Shown: piece after piece, positions 17,615-26,578 of the stretch
How positions within the stretch are numbered: the stretch's first letter is position 1
How the letters are laid out: each line of letters opens with the position of its first letter
Assembly (NCBI RefSeq): GCF_003591035.1
Contig: NZ_QYUO01000003.1
Location: forward strand, 558,001 to 622,000
Source of the DNA: Noviherbaspirillum saxi
Lineage (GTDB): Bacteria; Pseudomonadota; Gammaproteobacteria; Burkholderiales; Burkholderiaceae_D
Length of the DNA: 64,000 nt
Direction: 5' to 3'
Notes under the pieces: model-generated
Told to the model about the DNA's origin: nothing
Databases searched by the model: none
Seen by the model: only the letters and a program-made list of their open reading frames with translations
Program-made: the position numbers and the translations under genes

Positions 17615-18517
17615 TCAGCGCACTTTTTGTCCGGTCGACACGTCCACCGCGGAGCCGTCGACCAGATTGATCCGGTAGAACTCGCGCAGCACATTGCCCG
17701 AGAACGCCAGTTCGACGATGGACACGTTCTGGAACGAGGTCGTTATGCCCTCAGGCAGTACCTTGTTGAATTCCGCGGCGACCTGGTTCATGTCGGCCTG
17801 CACCTGCGGCGTGAAGCGGGTCATGCTGTAAACCAGGGTGTTGTGCGGGTTGTGCGAGCGCAGTTCCTTGCCGTCCTTCATCACGTTCACGCCGCTCACA
17901 CCCACGGTGCGCACCAGGTCCTTGCCGGCCTCGCCCATTTTGGCGAAGACCGGGCCGGTGACGCGCGGCAGCGGGCCGTCGCGCAGCGGTGCGAAAGCGA
18001 CAGTGGCACGGGTGTTGAAAGTCATCATGTCTTCGTAGGCCTTGCCGGTCTTGACGATGCCCAGGTCGAGCCACCACGGATGGCCTGCGTCCTTGGCGGC
18101 CTCGGTGGTGTAGAAGTTCTTCAGCACCACGCCGTTGAGCGCCGGCGGCAGCGCGGGCAGCGCCTTCAGCATTTTCTGCGGCGTGGTCGGGTCGGCGCTG
18201 TGGATATGCACCACCGTGACGTGTGGCAGGTTGAAGGTCTGGACTTCGGCGTCCAGGCCCAGGCGCACCAGGTGCTGCTGCAGCGGGGTGGTGATTTTCG
18301 CTTCCATCACGTCCACCACGTCCCTGGGCAGACGGTAGACCAGGCCGTAAGTGCGGGTGTGCGCGCGAAAAGCGGGCTGCGCCAGCGCGCTATTGTCGAT
18401 CGCCGCCGGGGCCTGTGCGGAGCTGGAGGCGCAGACGCCCAGCAGGACGAGGGACAGGGCCATCGACAGGGCGGCGCCCAGTTGGCGCCAGGAGGCGTGC
18501 TTGCTTGTGCGGTTCAT
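17615..18517 (-). CDS. Secreted protein with two HxT motifs (possible 2H phosphoesterase fold)
   Basis: 300 residues from the ATG at 18517, which has GGAGTAAACACC in front. Residues ~1-36 form a signal peptide (LGAALSMALSLVLLGVCASSSAQA). The mature part has PHVTVVHIHS and, about 135 residues later, PHNTLVYSMTRF. Two H-x-T-x-hydrophobic motifs are the hallmark of 2H phosphoesterases (RNA ligase/cyclic phosphodiesterase fold), but the spacing is long, so this is tentative. A second ATG at 18550 would add 11 residues. It sits behind a GAGGGG site copied from the eat leader. Confidence 0.6.
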   Translation of the reverse strand: MNRTSKHASWRQLGAALSMALSLVLLGVCASSSAQAPAAIDNSALAQPAFRAHTRTYGLVYRLPRDVVDVMEAKITTPLQQHLVRLGLDAEVQTFNLPHVTVVHIHSADPTTPQKMLKALPALPPALNGVVLKNFYTTEAAKDAGHPWWLDLGIVKTGKAYEDMMTFNTRATVAFAPLRDGPLPRVTGPVFAKMGEAGKDLVRTVGVSGVNVMKDGKELRSHNPHNTLVYSMTRFTPQVQADMNQVAAEFNKVLPEGITTSFQNVSIVELAFSGNVLREFYRINLVDGSAVDVSTGQKVR

Positions 18518-18800
18518 GGTGTTTACTCCGGTTGTTGGTATGTCGATCATTGCATCCCCTCATAAAAGCGTTAATCAAGCTGTGCACTCGTATGAAGTAT
18601 TGCCTTAGCGAAGCCGGTGCGATATCGGAATCTGGCAAACCAATATCAAGAATTGGCAAAGTTGCGGTCCGCTGCGTCAGAGTGCAGTCAAAGGAATGCG
18701 GGCAGCCAGGGGAACGAGAGAGAAGCTTGCACCGTCACGTCGCCGGGATCGACTTAAGGGGGCCTTGCGCCTGCGCAAGTGTACCCATGCCAATGGCACC

Positions 18801-18830
18801 AAAAAAATCGCACGCGGTCAGGCGTGCGAT
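18801..18830 (-). terminator. Rho-independent terminator of eutR
   Basis: Perfect 9-bp stem atcgcacgc / gcgtgcgat with 6-nt loop, followed on the minus strand by seven T. It lies about 200 bp downstream of the eutR stop. Confidence 0.85.
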
Positions 18831-19032
18831 AAAGCCTTCCCTTGGACGGGAAGGGAGAGACAACAAACTTTCTGGTAAATCAGGAAACGCAACACTCGCG
18901 CTCGAGGCGTGGTGACCGATTACCACCGGATTGCTTAAATCATAGGCGACAGGTATGAAACGCGATATCTAAAACCGGCAAACGTCATCGTTCGCAACCA
19001 GCGTTGGAGTACGCATACTTCCCGCTTCGAAA

Positions 19033-20076
19033 CTAGCGATACACGTTATGGCCGTTGGCAGCACTGGCACGCAAGGTATCGGAAGGGAGCATGCCGAATA
19101 ACTTGCGGTAATCGGAGGCGAATTGGCTTAAATGGCGAAAACCCCATGACATGGCGACTTCAGTCACTTGGCCTAACTGACACTTGAAAAATAATTCACG
19201 TCTTACCGCATTGAGCCGCACGGTGCGCAGGAAATTCAATGGGGACATGCCGACCACCTCCTCGAAGCAATATTGAAGGGTTCGTCGACTGACGTGAAAG
19301 CGCCTGCAGAGATCGGGAATGGAAATGTCCTCACCTGGATTCTCAAGAATATATGCCCTCACCTCGTGCACAATGCGCTCCCGATTGAGCAATGTCGACG
19401 AAATGCGCTGCTCCTTCGAAGTCGCCGTCAACAGCAGCGGTACAAGATTCATCAGAATACGGTCTTGCAGCATTTCAGGGCTAAGCGAAAGCGCCGGTCT
19501 GTCCGGCGCGGCATCGGTCCCGGACAGGATGCGCAGCAGTGCTTCGCATACCTCGCGCTTGGCACGCAAATCGACGGCCAGCACTTCGCGCAGCCCAAGC
19601 AAGCCGTAGCAGTCCAAGTGCTCGACCTCCTGCACATACTGAGCGAAAGTGTCTTCATCGATCACGATGCCGAGTATATTGAAGTTCGCCGGAGTAACCA
19701 GTTTGAATTCAGTCCCTCCGCGTTTGACCGCTACCGACACATCGGGGATCTGGTTGCTGCCCATGGCGGCTTGCTGGCCGTTGGGAATCGGAATGCCGAA
19801 CCACAGTGAACCCGGCCAGGCAGCGCAGGACTGATGCAGAACCTGGTTGGTGGATTCCAGGAATAGCTGCGTCTTGGTCAGCCATAGTTCAGTGATTCTT
19901 CCTGAAAATACGCCTGCTGAAAATTGGTCGTACTCTTGATTCCAGCGACTGAGGTTGCGGGCATGGTCATCCGCATCGGAGGCCGTCGCTACGCGCAATT
20001 CATGGTGGTGTTGTACCGCGCGTGCGGCGATGCCAGTATGATCGGGACGGATACTGATGTTGATGTCATGTGTCAT
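19033..20076 (-). CDS. eutR: EutR, AraC-family activator of the ethanolamine operon
   Basis: 347 residues, family length. The N-terminal half carries EutR sensory-domain blocks (NQVLHQSCAAWPGSLWFGIP, GGTEFKLVTPANFNILGIVI). The C-terminal ~100 residues are the AraC DNA-binding domain: FHVSRRTLQYCFEEVVGMSP as first HTH and VAMSWGFRHLSQFASDYRKL as second. In enteric bacteria EutR activates eut transcription when both ethanolamine and adenosylcobalamin are present. It is transcribed in the same direction as the operon but is 3.7 kb upstream of eat, separated by the rearranged block. Confidence 0.93.
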   Translation of the reverse strand: MTHDINISIRPDHTGIAARAVQHHHELRVATASDADDHARNLSRWNQEYDQFSAGVFSGRITELWLTKTQLFLESTNQVLHQSCAAWPGSLWFGIPIPNGQQAAMGSNQIPDVSVAVKRGGTEFKLVTPANFNILGIVIDEDTFAQYVQEVEHLDCYGLLGLREVLAVDLRAKREVCEALLRILSGTDAAPDRPALSLSPEMLQDRILMNLVPLLLTATSKEQRISSTLLNRERIVHEVRAYILENPGEDISIPDLCRRFHVSRRTLQYCFEEVVGMSPLNFLRTVRLNAVRRELFFKCQLGQVTEVAMSWGFRHLSQFASDYRKLFGMLPSDTLRASAANGHNVYR

Positions 20077-20177
20077 TGGATACCCCGGTTTCCCTGCAGG
20101 CGTCTGCAGAACAATCTATACTGCCGCTCCACCTTAGCCATGCAAAAACATCGGCTAAAAGCGCTCTCGAAACGGAC

Positions 20178-21791
20178 TCATCGCTCCAGGCAAAGACGCT
20201 GCCGCGAGTCGCCTTTTCCAATGCCGATCGCCGCACTTGAGCCGCTTGAACCCAGCTTGAATACTGCCACCGCCTTGACCAGGTTCTGCGCCTGATCCCG
20301 CAAGAGTGCTGCGGACACCGCACTTTCTTCCACTAAAGCGGCATTCTGCTGGGTGACCTGATCCATCTGGCCGACCGTTTGGGCCACCTGCACCACGCCT
20401 CGGCTTTGCTCGCTGCTCGCCGTACTGATTTCCGTCACGATCTGCGTAACGCGCTGAATGGAGGCAACCACACGTTGCATCGTCGCTCCAGCCTCGTTGA
20501 CTAACAGGGTACCTTGCCCGACACGCTCCACACTGGTGCCGATGAGCGTCTTGATTTCCTGGGCGGCGTCAGCGCTCCGGTGTGCCAGACTACGTACCTC
20601 GCTGGCGACAACGGCGAAACCTCGTCCGTGCTGCCCCGCGCGCGCGGCCTCTACGGCGGCATTTAGCGCGAGGATGTTGGTCTGAAAGGCGATGCTGTCA
20701 ATGACACCGAGGACTTCTGCGATTCTGTGGCTGCTTTCGTCAATGCCCTGCATCGTCTCGACGACACGGCCGACAGCTTCGCCACCCTGAATTGCGACAT
20801 TGCTTGCATCAAACGCAAGGTTGTTAGCTGCGCGTGCACGGTCGGCAGTCTGCCTTACCGTCGCACTCAACTCTTCCATCGACGAAGCGGTTTGCTGGAG
20901 CGCGCCGGCCTGGTGCTCAGTGCGACTGGACAAGTCGTTGTTCCCCTGCGCGATCTGGGTGCTGGCAACTGCCAGACGCTCGGCGTTTTGCCTCACATTG
21001 GATACGACCTCGACAAGGCTTTCTTGCATTGCTTTCAAGGCGAGCAGCAGCTGCGCCGTCTCACTATTGCCGCGTGCATCGAAAGCCATGCTCAGGTTGC
21101 CCGAGGCCACGCTTTGCGCCACGTCAACCGCGCGCTTCAAGGGGCGAGTGATTGATCGGATAATCCCGACGGCAACCATCGCGGCGATGGCCAAAGCGAG
21201 CCCGAGCAAAGTCAGTGTACGCAAGAGCGCTTGCCGACTTGCCGCCTCCACATCGCGTGTCGCCACTTCCATCTGGTCGGCCTGCTGTTTGACCAGTTCG
21301 TCGACCGCGGCGATATAGGCCTGCTGCGTCGGTTCCAACACCTCAAATAGCAGCGTCTTGGCTTCGATCATGCGATCTCCACGTACCCGCTTCACCAATT
21401 CATCGCGTGGTACCGCGTAGGCCGCGTGCGCGGCAAGCAGCCTGGCCAACGCGGCTTGCCCTTCGCCATCGGTAATCGACTTGCGTAAAACGCCAAGGGC
21501 CTGATCGGTCGAGACGCTCGCTGCCTTGATGCGTTCATACTGAGCGCGTATTTGCGTCGAATCGGTAAGCACGAAGAGTCCGAGTAACGCACGTGCCACA
21601 TTGCTGCTGTCGGCCTTGATCTGTTGCAGCGTCATCAGCTTGGGCATTCTGTCGCCCGTGATTACGCCGAACTGCGTCCGCGTCGCGTAGGTCTGTCCGA
21701 TGAAGAGGCCCGCCATGAGGGCCATCAATGCCCCCGTGCATGCGAACCCCAGTACAAGGCGGGTCGAGATTTTCATATCGGAGATGTGCAT
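20178..21791 (-). CDS. Methyl-accepting chemotaxis protein
   Basis: About 537 residues from the ATG at 21791, chosen for the GAGGATCGTC spacing. Another ATG lies at 21776. Architecture: a transmembrane helix near residues 10-35, a periplasmic four-helix-type sensor (~40-190), a second membrane helix (LLGLALAIAAMVAVGIIRSI), a HAMP domain (RPLKRAVDVAQSVASGNLSM) and a signalling domain with the conserved tip [29 protein letters not shown]. The ligand is unknown. It lies 100 bp upstream of eutR and in the same orientation, so sensing a related nutrient is possible but unproven. Confidence 0.93.
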   Translation of the reverse strand: MHISDMKISTRLVLGFACTGALMALMAGLFIGQTYATRTQFGVITGDRMPKLMTLQQIKADSSNVARALLGLFVLTDSTQIRAQYERIKAASVSTDQALGVLRKSITDGEGQAALARLLAAHAAYAVPRDELVKRVRGDRMIEAKTLLFEVLEPTQQAYIAAVDELVKQQADQMEVATRDVEAASRQALLRTLTLLGLALAIAAMVAVGIIRSITRPLKRAVDVAQSVASGNLSMAFDARGNSETAQLLLALKAMQESLVEVVSNVRQNAERLAVASTQIAQGNNDLSSRTEHQAGALQQTASSMEELSATVRQTADRARAANNLAFDASNVAIQGGEAVGRVVETMQGIDESSHRIAEVLGVIDSIAFQTNILALNAAVEAARAGQHGRGFAVVASEVRSLAHRSADAAQEIKTLIGTSVERVGQGTLLVNEAGATMQRVVASIQRVTQIVTEISTASSEQSRGVVQVAQTVGQMDQVTQQNAALVEESAVSAALLRDQAQNLVKAVAVFKLGSSGSSAAIGIGKGDSRQRLCLER

Positions 21792-21856
21792 GACGATCCT
21801 CGCATGTACGTCGAAGGCAGAATTGTTCACATTGCGATGCGTTATGTTTGCTTGCA

Positions 21857-22645
21857 TCAGGCAAGTAGCACATTGTTACTTACGGCTTTGAGATCTGCGA
21901 AGACCGGATGCGTGCTCGCCTTTTTGTCGACTATTAGCGTATCTATTTCTTCCATGAGGCAAAAACCGATACGGCTTACCTGCCCGATCTTGCTGTGGTC
22001 AGCGAGGATCACCGTCCGCTTTGCCCGTTGCGCCATCGCCCTGGCGACCGCCGCTTCGTTATGGGCATAACTGGTAGCGCCGTACTTGGGATGTATTCCG
22101 ACCGGTGACAGGAAGGCCCAATCGGTGAAGTGACGGTAGATTTCCGCAACCGTTGATTCGCCATAGGTAGCAGCGATACCGCTGCCGAGCTGTCCTCCAA
22201 GCATGATGACGTGGTGGCGCGGTTGCCCTTTCCCGTCGGCTGCAGCAAGTTTGAGCGCGACATCGAACGAATTGGTAATGATTGTCAGTCCGCTGAGCGA
22301 GGCTATTTCTTCGGCCAGTGCCAGGACTGTTGTGCTGCCGCCGTCGAGAAACAGGGTATCGCCTGGGGAAGGAAGTTTGGCTGCCACACCCGCGATGCGG
22401 CGCTTTTCCCTGAGCCGGACGTTCAAACGCTCGTCGATGGGCGGCTCGGGCTCCGGTCCGGTAGCAATTACGCCGCCATGCACGCGGCGCAGCTCTCCCA
22501 ATGCTTCAAGTTCCAGCACGTCACGTCGTACTGTCTCACGGGATACACCGAGATCAGTTGCGATGCGATTGGTCTTGATCTGCCGGAGGCTGGACAGTAT
22601 GGAGCGCAGTCGCTGAAGTCTTTCTTCTTGAAGCATGGTGTGCAA
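21857..22645 (-). CDS. DeoR-family transcriptional regulator
   Basis: 262 residues. The N-terminal HTH is RIATDLGVSRETVRRDVLEL, with the DeoR signature continuing LGELRRVHGG. The C-terminal DeoR sensor domain has GDTLFLDGGSTTVLALAEEI and VILADHSKIGQVSRIGFC, typical of members that bind phosphorylated sugars or related phosphates. Its stop lies 65 bp before the chemoreceptor. It follows the ABC transporter genes on the same strand, so it is probably part of that operon and controls it. Confidence 0.92.
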   Translation of the reverse strand: MHTMLQEERLQRLRSILSSLRQIKTNRIATDLGVSRETVRRDVLELEALGELRRVHGGVIATGPEPEPPIDERLNVRLREKRRIAGVAAKLPSPGDTLFLDGGSTTVLALAEEIASLSGLTIITNSFDVALKLAAADGKGQPRHHVIMLGGQLGSGIAATYGESTVAEIYRHFTDWAFLSPVGIHPKYGATSYAHNEAAVARAMAQRAKRTVILADHSKIGQVSRIGFCLMEEIDTLIVDKKASTHPVFADLKAVSNNVLLA

Positions 22646-22672
22646 ATTCCTTCTAAATAGTCAAATCAGATA

Positions 22673-24358
22673 TCAAACCGTTGGTCGTGCCTTGCGGTTC
22701 GACAGTCCGTTCAACGTGATGGATGCAATACCGACGACGACCATGATACAAGTCGAAAACGCGGCGGCCTGCGAGGTAAAACCCGCTTCGTCGAGACGCA
22801 TTACGGTGACGGCCGCCAGGTTGAGCGATGGCGTGATGAGGAAAATCACCGCGGAGAGCGTGACCATCGAACGCATGAAGAGGAACAAGCCTACTGCCCA
22901 TAATGTGGGACGCAACACCGGCAGAAAAACATCGCGCAGTACTCGCCCGGCTCCGCCGCCCAGCACGGTGCAAGCCTCTTCCAGAGCGGTCGGCACGGCG
23001 CGCACGCCGGTGGCCATCGTCACGTAAGCCTGCGTATGATAATGATAGAAGTTGCATAGAGCCACGAGTAGGAGCGTGCCGTACAGCGCTCCCCAAGGCA
23101 TCGTTGCCGTGTTGAACGCAAATACGTAGGCCAGGCCAAGCACCACTCCCGGGACACCGACAGGCAATGCCGACAACCACGCAATCCTGCGCGCTGCTTT
23201 CTCCGGCAGGCGCCGCACACTAATCGTCAGTGCTACCAACAGCAAGGTGCCCAGCACTGCAGTCAAGACCGACATGCCAAGCGAAGTCCATAGAGACGCG
23301 TGGCCTCCGGCTAGCGTAATGGCGTAGTGCTTGAACGTGAACTCCATCTTGTACGGCCACAGACGCATGAAGCTGCCCGATACGACGGTGACGATCACCG
23401 CCAGCAGGCTGCACGAAACAGTCATGCATACTGCAAAGAAGGCGCCGTCGCGCAGCAACTGGCGCTTAGGAACCGGCTGCACCGCCGATTCGGCTCCTAG
23501 TCCGGTCTGACGCTGTGCCGTCACCCGTTCGATCCACACCGAGAAGGCGGACGGCAGCAACAACAACAGCCCAACTACCGCCCCCATGCCGAACCGCATT
23601 TGCCCGAAGACCTGGTTGTATATTTCCGTGGCGAGTACGGGAAAATTCCCTCCAATGACAACCGCATTTCCGAAATCGGTAATGGTGACGGTGAAGACGA
23701 CAAAAGCAGCACTCAGTGCACCGTAACGCATGCCCGGCAGGGTGATGTCGCGGAACTGTCTCCACGCCGACGCGCCAATCACCTCGGCTGCTTCATATTG
23801 ACGCGAATCACCGAAACGCAACGAAGCCCGCAAAATCATTACCGCTTGCGGCAGCGCATACATGACATCGGCGATGAGCAGGCCCCAAAAGCCGTAAATT
23901 TCAATGCGGATGCCAAGCCACTGTCCAATGAGGCCGTTGCGGCCAAGGAGAAAGATGAGTCCCAAGCCCAACACCAGTGATGGCGCAAGCACGGGCAGCG
24001 AGAGGCACATCATGACGAAGCGTCGGCCCGGCATACGCGTGCGCTCCACGCCATACGCGAGCACAAAGCCGAGCAGCAGCGTAATCGCCATTGTTGAGAA
24101 GCCCAGCCACAGGCTATTGAAAAGTGCGCGCCACACTCCCGGCGAACGCCACAGGTCCAGGTAGTTGGAAAGCCCAATGCTGCCGTCAGTCAGTATGAAG
24201 CTGCGCCAGAAAATGGTACACATCGGCAGCGCAAAAAACAGTAGAAGCCCTGCCAAAGGCACCAGCAGAAACACGTGAAACAGCCACCGGTCGACGACGG
24301 TAACGGGCGCCGCCGCTACCAGATTGGTGGATGCGGCGCCGTTCATCCCTGCACCCAT
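22673..24358 (-). CDS. ABC transporter fused permease, 2-aminoethylphosphonate/iron(III) type
   Basis: 561 residues with two BinA-type permease halves in one chain. Each half has about six hydrophobic helices and an EAA loop (YEAAEVIGASAWRQFRDITL in half 1, LEEACTVLGGGAGRVLRDVFL in half 2). This fused layout matches putative 2-aminoethylphosphonate permeases (PhnU2/PhnV group) and relatives of the FbpB iron permeases. It overlaps the ATPase gene by 16 bp, so translation is coupled. Confidence 0.85.
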   Translation of the reverse strand: MGAGMNGAASTNLVAAAPVTVVDRWLFHVFLLVPLAGLLLFFALPMCTIFWRSFILTDGSIGLSNYLDLWRSPGVWRALFNSLWLGFSTMAITLLLGFVLAYGVERTRMPGRRFVMMCLSLPVLAPSLVLGLGLIFLLGRNGLIGQWLGIRIEIYGFWGLLIADVMYALPQAVMILRASLRFGDSRQYEAAEVIGASAWRQFRDITLPGMRYGALSAAFVVFTVTITDFGNAVVIGGNFPVLATEIYNQVFGQMRFGMGAVVGLLLLLPSAFSVWIERVTAQRQTGLGAESAVQPVPKRQLLRDGAFFAVCMTVSCSLLAVIVTVVSGSFMRLWPYKMEFTFKHYAITLAGGHASLWTSLGMSVLTAVLGTLLLVALTISVRRLPEKAARRIAWLSALPVGVPGVVLGLAYVFAFNTATMPWGALYGTLLLVALCNFYHYHTQAYVTMATGVRAVPTALEEACTVLGGGAGRVLRDVFLPVLRPTLWAVGLFLFMRSMVTLSAVIFLITPSLNLAAVTVMRLDEAGFTSQAAAFSTCIMVVVGIASITLNGLSNRKARPTV

Positions 24359-25356
24359 GCGCAGTCTTCAGCGTCGATATCAAGACGCACGGCATCGCCC
24401 GGCGCGATGGATTCTGTTGCGGACGAGAGTTCCGCCAGCAATTCACGGCCGCGCCATAGCACGCGTGCGCGGCGCACGCTTCCGAGGAAGTTCAGGTCGA
24501 TTACGCGCGCATCCGCATCGGGGTCGGCTGATAGCGCCACGTATTCCGGACGAATGCAGGCCTCGATGAAATCCGTTCCGACCTCACGCGGTGCGTCACG
24601 TAGCAAATGCGGCGCCGCTTCACGCAACCAGTCCAAGGGTAACAGGTTGCTATGACCCATGAAGTCCGCGACGAAACGGGTGCGCGGTCTCAAGTAGAGG
24701 TCCTCCGGCGTACCCATCTGCTCGATGCGTCCGTGGTTCATGCAGACAATGACGTCGGCCAGCGCCATGGCCTCTTCCTGGTCATGAGTGACCATCAAGG
24801 TTGGAATGCCGAGGCGCCGCTGAAGCTCGCGCAGCTCACGCCGCAAGTCCGAACGCACTCGTGCATCGAGTGCTGACAGGGGCTCATCCAAGAGGATGAG
24901 CGACGGATCGACTGCCAGCGCGCGCGCAAGCGCTACACGTTGTTGCTGTCCGCCCGATAACTGCCCCGGAAAGCGTTCCGCGAAATCCGGAAGCTTGACG
25001 AGTGTGAGCAGTTCCCTTACCCGGGCCGCCCGTTTTTCAGCCGGGACGTTTCGAATACGCAGACCGTAGCCCACATTCTCCGCCACCGACATGTGCGGAA
25101 ATAGCGAGTACGACTGAAACACGATGCCGAAGCCGCGTTCCCGCGCGGGTACCGAGACAAGGTCGCGACCGCCCAACGTCAAACTGCCACTGTCGGCCTC
25201 CAGCAACCCCGCGATGATACGTAACAAAGTCGTCTTGCCGCAGCCGCTCGGGCCCAGCAGGCAGACAAATTCGTTAGCTCCGATCGCGAGATCAATATCG
25301 TCCAGCGCGACGAACTCGCCAAAGGTCTTGCGGAGCTGACGAATATGCAGTGACAT
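24343..25356 (-). CDS. ABC transporter ATP-binding protein, PotA/PhnT type
   Basis: 337 residues. Walker A is GPSGCGKTT (~35-43), the signature is LSGGQQQRVALARALA, Walker B is LILLDEPLSALD and the switch is MVTHDQEEA. A C-terminal TOBE-like domain follows. This is a standard CUT1/POPT-type ATPase. With the fused permease and binding protein it makes a complete importer, probably for 2-aminoethylphosphonate or another small phosphorus compound. Confidence 0.93.
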   Translation of the reverse strand: MSLHIRQLRKTFGEFVALDDIDLAIGANEFVCLLGPSGCGKTTLLRIIAGLLEADSGSLTLGGRDLVSVPARERGFGIVFQSYSLFPHMSVAENVGYGLRIRNVPAEKRAARVRELLTLVKLPDFAERFPGQLSGGQQQRVALARALAVDPSLILLDEPLSALDARVRSDLRRELRELQRRLGIPTLMVTHDQEEAMALADVIVCMNHGRIEQMGTPEDLYLRPRTRFVADFMGHSNLLPLDWLREAAPHLLRDAPREVGTDFIEACIRPEYVALSADPDADARVIDLNFLGSVRRARVLWRGRELLAELSSATESIAPGDAVRLDIDAEDCAWVQG

Positions 25357-25373
25357 CGCGGCTTTCTCCTGAT

Positions 25374-26393
25374 TTAACGGCCGATCTTTTTTTGCCAGGC
25401 CGCTAGCGCCGCATCACGCTCTTTGGCAGAAAGCGTAAAGTCCATCGGATAGAGTACCTGCGAGAGGTCCGCCGGCAATCCTGCAGTCTGGGCAGCTTTT
25501 GAACGAGGCGCACCGGGAGCGGTGACGATTTCCTTGTATTTTCCGTACAGCGCTGCAGCCGAAGGCGAGAGCGTCCAATCGAGGAAACGCTTTGCATCGG
25601 CTTTGTTCTTGGCGGTTTTCATCAACGCCGACGCCTCGATCTCATACCCGGCACTGTCGCTTGGAATTACCATCTTCACCGGAAAGCCTTCCTCAATGGA
25701 CTGAATGGCGGCAAAGGCTAGTGACGCGCCAATCGCATATTCGCCTGCGCGTGCCGCCTTGCACGGACGCGAACCGGACTTGCTGTATTGCGCAACGTTC
25801 GCATCGATCGCCTTCAAGAGGTCCCATCCCTTCTCATTGCCAAGCGACTGCAGCATGGCTGCGATCTGAAGGTAGCCGGTGCCCGAAGATACCGGGTTTG
25901 GCATCACCACCTCGCCCTTGTAGACCGGCTTGGCGAGGTCCTTCCACGAAGTGGGCATCGGCAGGTGCTTGGCTTTCAACACTTCGGTGTTGACGCAAAA
26001 GGCGACCATAAAACCAGTCGCGGCGAACCATTTGTTGTCACTCGCTTTGTACGCTTTGGGAAGCTTGTCGATGCCCTTGGCGGCATAGGGTTCCATCATT
26101 GCCGTGATGCGGGAATCCAGCATATTGGTCACGGCCCAGCCCCAGATCACGTCGTGTTGCGGATTGGCCGCCTCTGCGAGCACGCGCGCACCCAGATCGC
26201 CCGTCGAGAGGCGCAGCACCTTTACATCTATATCGGGCATGTCCTTCTTCGCTGCGGCCAAGTATTCGGCGATCTCGTTTTCTTCGAGTGCTGTATAGGC
26301 AATGACGTTTCCCGCATGCGTGGCAGCGCCGACCATGGCAAGCAATGCGACCAAGACTGGCTTGAGAACGAAAGAACGGACAGTAGAAGGCAT
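25374..26393 (-). CDS. Periplasmic binding protein, putative 2-aminoethylphosphonate type
   Basis: About 339 residues from the ATG at 26393 behind GGAG. A signal peptide ends near THAG (VALLAMVGAATHAG). The mature protein starts NVIAYTALEENEIAEYLAA and has DVIWGWAVTNMLD and PNPVSSGTGYLQIAAML, as in the family annotated as 2-aminoethylphosphonate binding proteins (PhnS2) and related iron binders. No phnW, phnX or other phosphonate-cleaving gene is next to it, so the ligand is only inferred. Confidence 0.85.
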   Translation of the reverse strand: MPSTVRSFVLKPVLVALLAMVGAATHAGNVIAYTALEENEIAEYLAAAKKDMPDIDVKVLRLSTGDLGARVLAEAANPQHDVIWGWAVTNMLDSRITAMMEPYAAKGIDKLPKAYKASDNKWFAATGFMVAFCVNTEVLKAKHLPMPTSWKDLAKPVYKGEVVMPNPVSSGTGYLQIAAMLQSLGNEKGWDLLKAIDANVAQYSKSGSRPCKAARAGEYAIGASLAFAAIQSIEEGFPVKMVIPSDSAGYEIEASALMKTAKNKADAKRFLDWTLSPSAAALYGKYKEIVTAPGAPRSKAAQTAGLPADLSQVLYPMDFTLSAKERDAALAAWQKKIGR

Positions 26394-26578
26394 GACAGGC
26401 TCCAGTTCGTGGCATTTAAGAAAGTGCTGGGACGGGCGGTGGATAGCCGTGGCGCAACACAATGGCGCGCATTTGCAACTGCAGTTTATGCGTTTCGGTG
26501 TATTTGTGCAAGTATGTGCATTTGATCTAAAATTGCCTTCCAAGATCGTGCAAGTCCACACCCATCGAAAGGCTCGTC

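Larger units (their letters stand above)
18545..20117. repeat. Long repeat arm B: intact eutR, terminator and eat-like leader
   Basis: Partner of arm A (15336-16070). It holds the complete eutR and the 277 bp and 549 bp missing from A. Its left end carries the eat leader including GAGGGG and an ATG, now placed in front of the secreted HxT-protein gene. Confidence 0.9.
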
